Assembly (NCBI GenBank): GCA_035686365.1
Contig: DASRZM010000064.1
Coordinates: 1-33,383, forward strand
Reading direction: 5' to 3'
DNA from: DASRZM01 sp035686365
Lineage (GTDB): Bacteria > Pseudomonadota > Gammaproteobacteria > Xanthomonadales > Xanthomonadaceae
DNA length: 33,383 nt
In this document: in pieces, positions 19,001 through 27,471 of the stretch
Position numbering within the stretch: the first letter of the stretch is position 1
Layout: each line of letters starts with the position of its first letter
The notes under the pieces: model-generated
Database searches by the model: none
Told to the model about the DNA's origin: nothing
The model's input: only the letters and a program-made list of their open reading frames with translations
Made by a program: the position numbers and the translations under genes

Positions 19001-19432
19001 ATGATGATCGACGGCACCCGATCCTCCGACCGCACCACCGAGCTGGTGCTGGCCTATTACGCGGCCTACAACCGCGCGGACCTGGAGGGCATGCTGGCGA
19101 TGGTCGGCGACGGGATCGTCCACGAGATCAACCAGGGCCGGCGCGAGGTCGGGCGCGAGGCCCTGCGCGGCTATCTGGTGGAGCGGGCGCGCTGCTACCG
19201 CGAGCAGCTCAGCGACGTGGTGGTGCTGGCCAGCTGGGACGGCAACCGCGCCGCGGCCGAGTACCAGGTCGAGGGCAGCTACCTGGCCACCCAGGGCGAC
19301 CTGCCGGCGGCGCACGGCCAGACCTACCGGCTGGCCGGCGGCGCCTTCTTCGAAGTCCAGGGCAGCCGGATCACCCGCATCACCAACTACTACAACCTGC
19401 AGGACTGGCTGCGCCAGGTCGGCACGCCCTGA
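19001..19432 (+). CDS. NTF2-like/SnoaL-type protein (ketosteroid isomerase superfamily)
   Basis: A 142-143-residue single-domain protein with the NTF2/SnoaL fold: helix LVLAYYAAYNRADLEGMLAMVGDGIVHEIN, then VLASWDGNRAAAEYQVEGSY and RITRITNYYNLQDWLRQV at the end. Such proteins include steroid isomerases, polyketide cyclases and many of unknown role. Two ATG codons are adjacent; AAGG lies two bases before the first and five before the second (19004), so the second is the likelier start. It follows the dehydratase gene by 27 bp, so a shared message is possible, but no pathway link is evident. Confidence 0.88.
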   Translation: MMIDGTRSSDRTTELVLAYYAAYNRADLEGMLAMVGDGIVHEINQGRREVGREALRGYLVERARCYREQLSDVVVLASWDGNRAAAEYQVEGSYLATQGDLPAAHGQTYRLAGGAFFEVQGSRITRITNYYNLQDWLRQVGTP

Positions 19433-19468
19433 GCCGGCCCGCGCGCCGGCGCCGGCACGCCGCCGCGG

Positions 19469-20350
19469 TCAGCCGCCGCGACGGCGCACCGGGATGCGGT
19501 CGGCCGGGAAGCTGGCGATGACGCCACCGGCGTCGAATCGCGGCTGGCCCGGCGGCGGGCCCCAGGCGTGGGCGTACACGACCTCCCAGCTGCTGGGCAG
19601 CACGCCATCGCGGCGCAGCGGCTCGTAGGCCTCGAACACGCTGCGCATGCGGTCCTTGCCGGTGAGCGTGCGCCGGCGCGCGCGCATGGCGTTGCTGGCG
19701 CCGATCGCGCGCAGTTCGTGCATCAGCGTGGGCACGTCCGGATAGGTCAGGGTGAAGGTGTCCTGATCCAGCACCGGGTCGCGGAAGCCGTGCCTGAGCA
19801 GCGCATCGCCCAGTGCCTGCATGCTCGGGAAGCGGCTCACGTGCTCCTGGCGGTCGGCAGCGGCGAAGGCCCCGCGCAGTTCCCGCAGCGTCCCGGGCCC
19901 GAAGGTGGAGACCAGCAGCATGCCTTCGGGTCGCAGCACCCGGCGGAACTCCGCGAAGGCGGCATCGATGTCCTCGACCCACTGCAGGCACAGGCTCGAA
20001 TACAGCACATCGATGCTGGCCTCGGACAGCGGCAGGGCCTGGGCGTCGGCGCACACCGCGTGCAGCGGCCGCAGCCAGCTGCCGCGGGCACGCGCCTGCT
20101 GCAGCATCGGCAGGGCCAGGTCCACCGCGACCACGCGCGCGCGACGGTAACGTCGCCGCAGCGCCACCGTGGCGCGGCCGGTGCCGGCGCCCACGTCCAC
20201 GATGCGCTCGGGGGTCCGTCCCTGCAGGTACTCGAGCTGCTCGAGCAGACGTTCGGCGACCTGCTGCTGCAGCACGGCGGTGGCCTCGTAGTTGCCGGCG
20301 GCGCGGCCGAAGGCGCGGCGGATCTGCTGGCGATCGAACAGTCGGTTCAT
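19469..20350 (-). CDS. bioC: BioC, malonyl-ACP O-methyltransferase
   Basis: A 293-residue SAM-dependent methyltransferase that methylates malonyl-ACP so that fatty-acid synthesis can build the pimeloyl chain of biotin. The N-terminus DRQQIRRAFGRAAGNYEATAVLQQ is characteristic of BioC; SAM motif I is VDVGAGTGRAT (51-61), followed by VVAVDLALPML and LYSSLCLQWVEDI. The ATG at 20350 overlaps the bioH stop as ATGA, so translation is probably coupled. It is the last gene of bioB-bioF-bioH-bioC and is convergent with the NTF2-like gene. Confidence 0.96.
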   Translation of the reverse strand: MNRLFDRQQIRRAFGRAAGNYEATAVLQQQVAERLLEQLEYLQGRTPERIVDVGAGTGRATVALRRRYRRARVVAVDLALPMLQQARARGSWLRPLHAVCADAQALPLSEASIDVLYSSLCLQWVEDIDAAFAEFRRVLRPEGMLLVSTFGPGTLRELRGAFAAADRQEHVSRFPSMQALGDALLRHGFRDPVLDQDTFTLTYPDVPTLMHELRAIGASNAMRARRRTLTGKDRMRSVFEAYEPLRRDGVLPSSWEVVYAHAWGPPPGQPRFDAGGVIASFPADRIPVRRRGG

Positions 20351-21153
20351 GGCAGCTGCGTCCGGGCCGGGGTCGATGATCGGGCCATCGCCTCGACGCC
20401 GAGCGTACTCTGCGCGAAATCGTCGATCGCGGCCGCGACGTGCTCGGCGTGCCCCAGCAACGGCGCATGCCCGGCCCCCTCGACGCACCGGTAGCTGCCG
20501 CCGGCCAGGTCGGCCGCACGCTGCATTGCCGCGGCCGGCACCAGGCGGTCGCGGCGGCCGCCGACCCACAGGCTGGGCACCGCCAGCGTCGGCAGCGCGG
20601 CCCGCAGGTCGGTGCGCTCGAGCACGCACAGGCCTTCGGCGAGCGCGTGCGGCGCGGGTTCGCCGCGCGCGGAGACCTGCGCGCGCAGCATTGCCAGCTC
20701 CCGGCGCATGTGCTCGGAGCCGAAGGTCTCCAGTGCCAGGAACCGATCCACCGTGCCCCGGTCGTCGGTGGCCAGCGCGGTCCGGAACTCGTGCAGCACC
20801 TCCGGCGCCACCGCGTGCGGCCAATCCTCCGCTGCGACGAAGCGCGGTGAGGCGCACAGCATGACCAGGCCGTGCACGCGCCCGCGGTGGCGCAGCGCAG
20901 CCTCGAGGGCGAGCAGGCCGCCCAGCGACCAGCCCAGCCACAGCGCCGCCGGCAGCGACCGGACCAGCGCGTCCACGCACTCGCGCAAGGGCAGCGGGTC
21001 GCCGCGGCTGTGCCCGTGCCCGGGCAGGTCGACCAGGTGCAGCTCGAAGCGGTCGCGCAGGTGCGCCGCCAGCGGATGGAAGACGCCGCCGTGCATGGCC
21101 CAGCCGTGCAGCAGCACCAGCGGCGGGCCGCGCCCGATGCGTTCGATGTGCAT
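20347..21153 (-). CDS. bioH: BioH, pimeloyl-ACP methyl ester carboxylesterase
   Basis: A 268-residue alpha/beta hydrolase that removes the methyl ester from pimeloyl-ACP, closing the BioC-BioH route to pimeloyl-ACP. The nucleophile elbow GWSLGG places Ser76; Asp202 (GRRDRLVP) and His229 (GAGHAPLLGH) complete the triad, at nearly the positions of the E. coli enzyme. The oxyanion segment LLHGWAMHGGVF follows the first strand. The frame is open upstream, but homology starts at MHIERIGRGPPLVLLHGW. It begins 13 bp after the bioF stop and overlaps bioC by 4 bp. Confidence 0.96.
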   Translation of the reverse strand: MHIERIGRGPPLVLLHGWAMHGGVFHPLAAHLRDRFELHLVDLPGHGHSRGDPLPLRECVDALVRSLPAALWLGWSLGGLLALEAALRHRGRVHGLVMLCASPRFVAAEDWPHAVAPEVLHEFRTALATDDRGTVDRFLALETFGSEHMRRELAMLRAQVSARGEPAPHALAEGLCVLERTDLRAALPTLAVPSLWVGGRRDRLVPAAAMQRAADLAGGSYRCVEGAGHAPLLGHAEHVAAAIDDFAQSTLGVEAMARSSTPARTQLP

Positions 21154-21166
21154 GCGCGGCCGGCAG

Positions 21167-22396
21167 CTAGTAGACGGGATCGGCGCCGCTGCCGGAGGCG
21201 TCGGCCCGCGTGCGTAGCGCCGGATCGCGGCCGAAGACCTGGCCCAGCGCATCCAGCAGCCGGTCGACCTGGCGCTCGCTGTGCGCGGCCGTGAGCGTGA
21301 TGCGCAGGCGCGCGCGGCCGTCGGGCACGGTCGGCGGGCGGATCGCGGTGACCAGGAAGCCGCGCTGCTCCAGCGCCTGGGAGGCCGCCAGCGCGCCGGC
21401 GTTGTCACCGATCATCAGCGGCTGGATCGGCGTGACCGAATCGAGCAGCGGCAACCCCAGCTGCTGCGCGCCGCGACGGAAGCGCGTGATCAGTCCGGCC
21501 AGCCGGAGACGGCGCCAGCCCTCGCGCCGCGCGGTCTCGATCGCGACCCGCCCGGCCGCGGCCAGCGCCGGCGGCAGGGCCGTGGAGAACAGATAGCTGC
21601 GGGCGCCCTGCAGCACCGCCTCGACCAGTTCCTCGCGGCCGGCCAGCACCGCGCCGTAGCCGCCGAAGGCCTTGCCCAGCGTGATCAGACGCAGCGGCAC
21701 CTCGCGCGCGCCCAGTCCCAGGTGGGCGACGGCGCCGCGACCGTCCGGCCCCAGCACGCCGGCGCCGTGCGCATCGTCCACGTACAGCAGCGCGTTCTCG
21801 GCGCACGCCAGCAGCGCCAGCGTCTGCAGCGGCGCCAGGTCGCCGTCCATGCTGAACACGCCATCGGTGGCGATCATGGCCGCCGCACCGGGCCGTGCCT
21901 TGAGCTGCCGCAACGCACCTTCGAAGTCGGCGTGCGGATAGCGCGCCAGCTCGCAGCCGGCCTGGCGTGCGCCGTCGAGCAGGCAGGCGTGGTTGAGCTT
22001 GTCCTGGATGCACACGTCGCCGGGCGCCAGCAGCGACTGCAGCACGCCCAGGTTGGCCAGGTAGCCGGACCCGAACACCAGCGCGCGCGGGTAGCCGAGC
22101 CAATCGGCCACCAATTCCTCCAGCGCGGCGTGCTCCCAGTGGTGCCCGCACACCAGCGGCGCGGCGCCGGCGCCGGCGCCGTGCCAGGCCGCCGCCTCCT
22201 GCAGCGCGGCGACCACGTCCAGGTGCTGGGCCAGACCCAGGTAGTCGTTGCTGCAGAAGTTGACCAGGGTCCGGCCGTCCAGTCGCAGCTGCGGCCCTTC
22301 GATCCCGTCCAGCGTGCGCAACCGCCGCTGCAGGGACTGCGCGGTGCGCGCGGCGGCCTCGCGGGCCAGGCGGGCGGTCAGGGAAGGTCGACTCAT
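21167..22396 (-). CDS. bioF: BioF, 8-amino-7-oxononanoate synthase
   Basis: A 409-residue PLP enzyme of the alpha-oxoamine synthase family that condenses pimeloyl-ACP with L-alanine. The conserved LVNFCSNDYLGLAQH (44-58), SGYLANLG, DDAHGAG (207-213) and the PLP lysine K242 in TLGKAFGGYGA are all present. The C-terminus carries a short Ser/Gly/Asp-rich extension (DASGSGADPVY). The ATG at 22396 lies 20 bp after the bioB stop. Open frame upstream overlaps bioB in another frame and is not coding. Confidence 0.97.
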   Translation of the reverse strand: MSRPSLTARLAREAAARTAQSLQRRLRTLDGIEGPQLRLDGRTLVNFCSNDYLGLAQHLDVVAALQEAAAWHGAGAGAAPLVCGHHWEHAALEELVADWLGYPRALVFGSGYLANLGVLQSLLAPGDVCIQDKLNHACLLDGARQAGCELARYPHADFEGALRQLKARPGAAAMIATDGVFSMDGDLAPLQTLALLACAENALLYVDDAHGAGVLGPDGRGAVAHLGLGAREVPLRLITLGKAFGGYGAVLAGREELVEAVLQGARSYLFSTALPPALAAAGRVAIETARREGWRRLRLAGLITRFRRGAQQLGLPLLDSVTPIQPLMIGDNAGALAASQALEQRGFLVTAIRPPTVPDGRARLRITLTAAHSERQVDRLLDALGQVFGRDPALRTRADASGSGADPVY

Positions 22397-22416
22397 GGCG
22401 CGGACCGGCGCCCGGG

Positions 22417-23457
22417 TCAGGCCGGCGTCGCCGCGGCGACGGGCGTGCCGCAGGCCGGCGCCGCGGCGGGCTCGACCTCCAGCGCCATCGCGCGCAGGCC
22501 CAGCCGTGCGAACAGTGCACGATCGTGTTCGACGTCCGGGTTGCCGGTGGTCAGCAGCTTTTCGCCGTGGAAGATCGAGTTGGCCCCGGCCAGGAAACAC
22601 AAGGCCTGCAGCTCGTCGCTCATCTGGGCGCGCCCAGCCGACAGCCGCACCATCGAACGCGGCAGCAGGATGCGGGCGACGGCGATCGTGCGCACGAACT
22701 CGAACGGGTCCAGCGCGGCGGTGCCATGCAACGGCGTCCCCGCCACCTGGACCAGGCGGTTGATCGGCACCGACTGCGGCGCTTCGGGCAGCTGCGCCAG
22801 CGCCTGCAGCAGGCCGGCGCGCTGCACGCGGGTCTCGCCCATACCGACGATGCCGCCGCAACAGGTCTTCAGGCCGGCATCGCGCACGTGCTCGAGCGTC
22901 TGCAGGCGGTCCTGGAACCGCCGCGTGTGGATGACCTCGCCGTAGTAGTCCGGGTCGGTGTCCAGGTTGTGGTTGTAGTAGTCCAGTCCAGCGGCCTTGA
23001 GCGCGCGCGCCTGGCCGGCGCTGAGCATACCCAGCGTGGCGCAGGTCTCCAGGCCCAGCGCGCGCACCGCACGGACCAGCTCGGCCACCTGGTCGAGGTC
23101 GCGGTCCTTGGGCGACCGCCAGGCCGCGCCCATGCAGAAGCGCGTGGCCCCCGCGGCCCTGGCCTGGCGCGCGTGCTCGAGCACGGTCTCGGCGTCCAGC
23201 AGCTTGTGCGCCGCCACGCCGGTGTCGTAGCGCGCGGCCTGCGGACAGTAGGCGCAGTCCTCCGGGCAGCCGCCGGTCTTGATCGAAAGCAGCGTGGACA
23301 CCTGGATCTGCGCCGGATCGAAATGCCGGCGGTGGACGCTGGCGGCGTTGAATACCAGCTCGGTGAACGGCAGCTCGAACCAGGCAAGGATGGCTTCACG
23401 GCTGGCCGCGGCTGCGGCCGCAGCGGTGGCTGCGACGGTCGGGATCTGGGCTGACAT
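22417..23457 (-). CDS. bioB: BioB, biotin synthase
   Basis: A 346-residue radical-SAM enzyme that inserts sulfur into dethiobiotin. The [4Fe-4S] cysteines are C64, C68 and C71 (GGCPEDCAYC); the [2Fe-2S] ligands C108 (RFCMGAAWR), C139 (ETCATLG) and C199 (KTCCGGIVGMGE) are present, as is the conserved MVRLSAGR arginine. The N-terminus has an Ala run (AATAAAAAAAS), a mild oddity. First gene of bioBFHC; bioA and bioD are not in the window. It is divergent from comF with about 58 bp between, where a TTGACA-type -35 lies on the minus strand. Confidence 0.97.
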   Translation of the reverse strand: MSAQIPTVAATAAAAAAASREAILAWFELPFTELVFNAASVHRRHFDPAQIQVSTLLSIKTGGCPEDCAYCPQAARYDTGVAAHKLLDAETVLEHARQARAAGATRFCMGAAWRSPKDRDLDQVAELVRAVRALGLETCATLGMLSAGQARALKAAGLDYYNHNLDTDPDYYGEVIHTRRFQDRLQTLEHVRDAGLKTCCGGIVGMGETRVQRAGLLQALAQLPEAPQSVPINRLVQVAGTPLHGTAALDPFEFVRTIAVARILLPRSMVRLSAGRAQMSDELQALCFLAGANSIFHGEKLLTTGNPDVEHDRALFARLGLRAMALEVEPAAAPACGTPVAAATPA

Positions 23458-23485
23458 CGGGTCGCCGGGCTGGCAAAGTCGGGCA

Positions 23486-23514
23486 AGTCTGGAAACCGCA
23501 CCCGGGCCTGTCAA
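23486..23514 (-). promoter_or_regulatory. Putative promoter of the bioBFHC operon
   Basis: On the minus strand TTGACA (23509-23514) is followed, after 17 bases, by CAGACT (23486-23491), which matches the -10 consensus at three of six positions. Transcription would start about 20 bp before the bioB ATG. I see no BirA-type operator with the long GTAAAC half-sites. The box overlaps the possible comF start. Confidence 0.35.
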
Positions 23515-23515
23515 C

Positions 23516-24277
23516 TTGACCCTCGCCGCCGACTCCCTGCTGCAGCGCCTGGGCCGCGTGCTGCTGCCACCGCGCTGCCTGGTCTGCGCCGATCCGGGTG
23601 CCGGGCGGCGCGACCTGTGCGCCGCCTGCCTGGAGGCATGGCCCTGGCTGGGCCCGGCCTGCGCGCGCTGCGCACTGCCGATGCCCGAGCCGGTGGCCGC
23701 CTGCGGCGCCTGCCTGCGGCGGTCACCGGCATTCGCGGCCACCAGTGCAGCCTTCGTGTATGCCGAGCCGGTCGCCGGGCTGCTGCACCGGTTCAAGTTC
23801 GGCCACGACCTGGCCGCCGGCCGCCTGCTTGCCGATCTGGCCGCACCGCGGCTGGCCGGGGCCGATCCGCCCGATGCCCTGCTGGCGGTGCCGCTGCACC
23901 GTACCCGCCTGGCCGAGCGCGGCTACAACCAGGCCTGGGAACTGGCGCGGGCGTTCGCCCGCGCGCTCGGGATCCCGCTGCTGCCGGCCGGCACGCTGCA
24001 ACGCACCCGCTGCACGACTGCGCAGACCGAGCTGGGCTTGGCCGCGCGCAGACGCAATGTGCATGGCGCCTTCGTGCTGGCCCAGGGTGCGGTCCTGCCG
24101 CGGCACCTGGCACTGGTCGACGACACCATGACCACCGGCGCCACCGTATCCGAATGCGCCCGCGTGCTCAGGCGCGCCGGCGTGGGCCGGGTGCAGGCCT
24201 GGGTGCTCGCCCGGGTGCCGCCGCCGGCACAGCGTGCCGATCGAGCCCCTCTCCCGGGAGGAGAGGGGAGCCGGTAG
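23516..24277 (+). CDS. comF: ComF-family protein (double zinc ribbon plus phosphoribosyltransferase domain)
   Basis: About 253 residues if started at the TTG at 23516; no ATG or GTG exists between the bioB start region and the conserved part, so the start is uncertain. Four CxxC pairs (about 21-24, 35-38, 49-52, 63-66) form the double zinc ribbon, followed by a type I phosphoribosyltransferase domain with the PRPP loop LALVDDTMTTGATVSEC. ComF is needed for DNA uptake in transformable bacteria; in others (GntX-like) the role is less clear. The last residues RAPLPGGEGSR are encoded by a palindromic intergenic-type repeat. bioB-comF-ubiA adjacency is a pattern I remember from xanthomonads. Confidence 0.9.
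   Translation: MTLAADSLLQRLGRVLLPPRCLVCADPGAGRRDLCAACLEAWPWLGPACARCALPMPEPVAACGACLRRSPAFAATSAAFVYAEPVAGLLHRFKFGHDLAAGRLLADLAAPRLAGADPPDALLAVPLHRTRLAERGYNQAWELARAFARALGIPLLPAGTLQRTRCTTAQTELGLAARRRNVHGAFVLAQGAVLPRHLALVDDTMTTGATVSECARVLRRAGVGRVQAWVLARVPPPAQRADRAPLPGGEGSR
24246..24268. repeat. Palindromic repeat overlapping the comF 3' end
   Basis: A 9-bp stem (CCCCTCTCC with GGAGAGGGG) around CGGGA. It codes for the final LPGGEG part of ComF and lies between the convergent comF and ubiA genes, where it may serve as a bidirectional terminator hairpin. This CCCTCTCC-type palindrome is common between genes in many proteobacteria. Confidence 0.7.
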
Positions 24278-24287
24278 GCACCGTGCG

Positions 24288-25244
24288 TCACATCGCCAGG
24301 TCGATCGCCAGTCCGGCGAACACCGCCGCACCGATCCAGTGGTTGTTGAGGAACGCGCGGAAGCAGCGCTCGCGGGAACGATCGCGCGCGTACCACAGCT
24401 GCCAGGCCGCCAGCGCCGCGGCGACCGCCACGCCCGCGTACCAGGCCTTGCCGAGTTCGGCGCGCTGCCCCACCAGCAGCAGGGTCGCCACGAAGCCGCC
24501 CTGCAGGATGGCAAGGCCCGCCAGGTCGGCCTCGCCGAGCAGGATCGCGGTGGACTTTGCGCCGGCGCGCAGGTCGTCCTGGCGGTCGACCATCGCGTAC
24601 CAGGTGTCGTAGGCGGTCGACCACAGCACGTTGGCCAGAAACAGCAACCAGGCCAGCGGCGGCACCGCGCCGGTGACCGCGGCGAAACCCATCGGGATCG
24701 CCCAGCCGAAAGCCAGCCCCAGCCACAGCTGCGGCAGGTAGGTCCAGCGCTTGAGGAAGGGATAGGTGGTCGCCAGCGCAGCGCCGGCGAGCGCCAGGTA
24801 CACGGTCAGGCGATTGGTCAGCAGCACCAGCGCGAAGGCCACCAGCATCAGCACGGCGAACACCGCCAGCGCCTCGGGTGCCGACACACTGCCGCTCGCC
24901 AGCGGCCGCTGCCGCGTGCGCTCGACCTGCGGGTCGAGCCAGCGGTCGGCGTAGTCGTTGATCACGCAGCCGGCCGAGCGGGTGAGCCAGACGCCGGCCA
25001 GGAAAATCGCCAGGATGCCGATCGGCGGCAGGCCTTCGGCTGCCAGCCACAGCCCCCATAGCGTCGGCCACAGCAGCAGCAGCACACCGATCGGCCGGTC
25101 GCCGCGCACCAGCAGCCAGTACTCGCCCAGGCGCTCGCGCCAGCGCGGGAGCTGGTGGCGCACGGCCTGCGCGCGCCGGCGCCCGCGCGCCGCGGCGGGG
25201 CGCGCTCGGGGTCGTGGGGCAGGTCGGGAGCGGGCCGCGTTCAT
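24288..25244 (-). CDS. ubiA: UbiA, 4-hydroxybenzoate polyprenyltransferase
   Basis: A 318-residue inner-membrane prenyltransferase with about eight to nine hydrophobic helices. It attaches the polyprenyl tail to 4-hydroxybenzoate in ubiquinone synthesis. Two Asp-rich motifs bind Mg-prenyl diphosphate: NDYADRWLD (96-104) and YDTWYAMVDRQDD (212-224), the latter with Gln where DRDDD is usual. The N-terminal about 40 residues are Arg/Pro/Ala-rich and not part of the family; the GTG at 25163 (residue 28) could be the true start. It is divergent from rimK and convergent with comF. Confidence 0.95.
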   Translation of the reverse strand: MNAARSRPAPRPRARPAAARGRRRAQAVRHQLPRWRERLGEYWLLVRGDRPIGVLLLLWPTLWGLWLAAEGLPPIGILAIFLAGVWLTRSAGCVINDYADRWLDPQVERTRQRPLASGSVSAPEALAVFAVLMLVAFALVLLTNRLTVYLALAGAALATTYPFLKRWTYLPQLWLGLAFGWAIPMGFAAVTGAVPPLAWLLFLANVLWSTAYDTWYAMVDRQDDLRAGAKSTAILLGEADLAGLAILQGGFVATLLLVGQRAELGKAWYAGVAVAAALAAWQLWYARDRSRERCFRAFLNNHWIGAAVFAGLAIDLAM

Positions 25245-25338
25245 GGCAGTTCAAAGCCTAGCAGAGCGGCCTGGCAGAGTGCGGGCGCGGCAATGGCCGT
25301 CGATGTCCGCCACTGCGCCGGCTTTCACGTCGCTGCGG

Positions 25339-25344
25339 TAAAAT
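25339..25344 (+). promoter_or_regulatory. Putative -10 box of rimK
   Basis: TAAAATCA lies 28 bp upstream of the rimK ATG, in the 128-bp gap shared with ubiA. No -35 hexamer is convincing. It fits the TAnAATC form seen elsewhere in the window. Confidence 0.4.
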
Positions 25345-25372
25345 CATCGACGTCCACCGGAACTCCTGCGTC

Positions 25373-26278
25373 ATGCGCATCGCACTGCTGGCCCGCAACG
25401 CCACCCTGTACTCGCACCAGCGACTGACCGAGGCCGCGCTGCAGCGCGGCCACGAGATCGAGCACATCAACACGCTCAAGTGCTACATGAACATCACCTC
25501 GCACCGGCCGGAGCTGCGCTACAAGGGCGTCAAGCTCGAGGGCTTCGATGCGGTGATCCCGCGCATCGGCGCCTCGGTCACCTTCTACGGACTGGCGGTG
25601 CTGCGGCAGTTCGAGATGATGGGCGTGTACCCGCTCAACGAGTCGGTCGCGATCGGCCGTTCGCGCGACAAGCTGCGCTCGCTGCAGCTGCTGGCGCGCA
25701 AGGGCCTGGGCCTGCCGGTGACCGCATTCGCCTACGACACGGCCAATACCGATGAGGTCATCGAGCTGTGCGGGGGCGCGCCGGTGATCGTCAAGCTGCT
25801 GGAGGGCACCCAGGGCATCGGCGTGGTGCTGGGCGAGACCGCGCGCTCGGCCAAGTCGGTGATCGAGGCCTTCCGCGGTGCCCGCGTCAACATCCTGGTG
25901 CAGGAGTTCATCAAGGAAGCCGGCGGCACCGACATCCGCGCCCTGGTGGTCGGCGAGAAGGTGATCGCGGCGATGCAGCGCAAGGGCGCCGAGGGCGAGT
26001 TCCGTTCCAACCTGCATCGCGGCGGCAGCGCCCGCTCGATCAAGATCACGCCCGAGGAGCGCTCCACGGCGATCCGTGCCGCGCGCTCGATGGGCCTGAA
26101 CGTGGCCGGCGTGGACATGCTGCGCTCCAACCACGGGCCGGTGATCATGGAGGTCAACTCCTCGCCGGGGCTCGAGGGCGTGGAGAAGGCCACCGGCATC
26201 GACGTCGCCGGCAAGATCATCGAGTTCCTGGAGACCCACGCGCAGCCGAACAAGACGCGCACCCGTGGCAAGGGCTGA
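25373..26278 (+). CDS. rimK: RimK, ribosomal protein S6 glutamate ligase
   Basis: A 301-residue ATP-grasp ligase that adds glutamates to the C-terminus of ribosomal protein S6. The length equals the E. coli family length. ATP-grasp segments are visible: PVIVKLLEGTQGIGVVL, ILVQEFIKEAGGTDIRALVVG, and the Mg-binding IMEVNSSPGLEGVEKATGIDVA. In Pseudomonas, RimK works with partner proteins that modulate it and changes ribosome composition; here the partner gene is a zinc deacylase overlapping its 3' end by 14 bp, so the two are likely co-translated. Confidence 0.97.
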   Translation: MRIALLARNATLYSHQRLTEAALQRGHEIEHINTLKCYMNITSHRPELRYKGVKLEGFDAVIPRIGASVTFYGLAVLRQFEMMGVYPLNESVAIGRSRDKLRSLQLLARKGLGLPVTAFAYDTANTDEVIELCGGAPVIVKLLEGTQGIGVVLGETARSAKSVIEAFRGARVNILVQEFIKEAGGTDIRALVVGEKVIAAMQRKGAEGEFRSNLHRGGSARSIKITPEERSTAIRAARSMGLNVAGVDMLRSNHGPVIMEVNSSPGLEGVEKATGIDVAGKIIEFLETHAQPNKTRTRGKG

Positions 26279-27320
26279 ACACCGGCGTTGCGACTTCCAG
26301 ATCGGCGGCGAACGGGTGCCACCGGGGGCACGCCGCACGGTCGACCTGCCGGTGGCGCTGCTGGCCAACCACGTCCCGGTGACGCTGCCGGTGCAGGTGG
26401 TGCACGGCCGCCGCAACGGCCCCACCGTGTTCCTGAGCGCCGCCATCCACGGCGACGAGATCCTGGGGGTGGAGATCGTGCGCCGCGTGCTGGCGGCGCC
26501 GGCGCTGGCGCGGCTGGCCGGTACCTTGCTGGCGGTGCCGATCGTCAATGCCTTCGGCTTCATCCAGCACTCGCGCTACCTGCCCGACCGGCGCGACCTC
26601 AACCGCTGCTTTCCGGGCAGCGCCAACGGGTCACTGGGCGCGCAGCTGGCCAACCTGTTCATGACCGAGATCGTGCGCCCGAGCCAGTACGGCATCGACC
26701 TGCACTCGGCGGCGATCCACCGCAGCAACCTGCCGCAGATCCGCGCCGACCTGGGCGATGCCGAGACCCGCGAGCTGGCGATCGCGTTCGGCGCGCCGGT
26801 GGTGCTGCACGCGGACGTGCGCGACGGCTCGCTGCGCCAGGCCGCGCGCGATGCCGGCACCAAGGTGCTGCTGTACGAGGCCGGCGAGGCGCTGCGCTTC
26901 GACGCCCTGGCGATCCGCGCCGGTGTGCGCGGCGTACTGCGCGTGCTGCACTGGCTGGGCATGGTGCGCCGCAAGCTGTCCGCGGACACCGGCGCCACCC
27001 CGGTGCAGGCCGGTTCCAGCTACTGGGTGCGCGCGCCGATCGGCGGCATCCTGCGCCCGGACTGGCAACCCGGCGACACCGTGGAACGCGGCCAGCGGCT
27101 GGCGGTGGTGGCCGATCCGTTCGGCGAAGTCGAAGTCGACGTGTGCGCGCGCGACGGCGGCCTGGTCATCGGCGAAACCCGCTTGCCGGTGGTCAACCGC
27201 GGCGACGCGCTGGTGCACCTGGCCCGACCGGCCGAAGCCGGCGCCGGCCCGGTGTCGGTGCGCGCCCTGGCCGAGGACCTGGACGCCGATCCACTGCTCG
27301 ACGAGGCAGTGCTGCCCTGA
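26265..27320 (+). CDS. Succinylglutamate desuccinylase/aspartoacylase-family zinc hydrolase
   Basis: A 351-residue M14-like zinc enzyme starting at a GTG that overlaps the rimK end by 14 bp. Zinc ligands are His62 and Glu65 (AIHGDEILG) and His147 (IDLHSAA); DLNRCFPG is the family's substrate-binding signature. The C-terminal half holds a beta domain (APIGGILRPDWQPGDTVERGQRLAVV). The start is fixed by the overlap and by the lack of a later good codon before the zinc motif. Relatives cleave acyl or amide bonds on acidic amino acids (succinylglutamate, N-acetylaspartate). Next to rimK, a role on glutamate adducts or on metabolites of the same pathway is conceivable but unproven. Confidence 0.9.
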   Translation: MARAEHRRCDFQIGGERVPPGARRTVDLPVALLANHVPVTLPVQVVHGRRNGPTVFLSAAIHGDEILGVEIVRRVLAAPALARLAGTLLAVPIVNAFGFIQHSRYLPDRRDLNRCFPGSANGSLGAQLANLFMTEIVRPSQYGIDLHSAAIHRSNLPQIRADLGDAETRELAIAFGAPVVLHADVRDGSLRQAARDAGTKVLLYEAGEALRFDALAIRAGVRGVLRVLHWLGMVRRKLSADTGATPVQAGSSYWVRAPIGGILRPDWQPGDTVERGQRLAVVADPFGEVEVDVCARDGGLVIGETRLPVVNRGDALVHLARPAEAGAGPVSVRALAEDLDADPLLDEAVLP

Positions 27321-27471
27321 TCCACGGTGCCGGGATGGATGCCGGGAACTTCGCGACTGCGCATGCGCCACGTCACATGCCCCCCGCCCCCACGTCCTGA
27401 TCCCCGGCACGGTTGAAAACCGCGCCGCACACCGTCACCTGGAAACGACACCCCCGCAACGGAGCCCATCG

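Noticed and set aside
15373..19521. A 1382-codon plus-strand open frame across pepN and the dehydratase
   Set aside because: It is antisense to pepN, whose motifs are complete, and then runs out of frame through two recognised genes.
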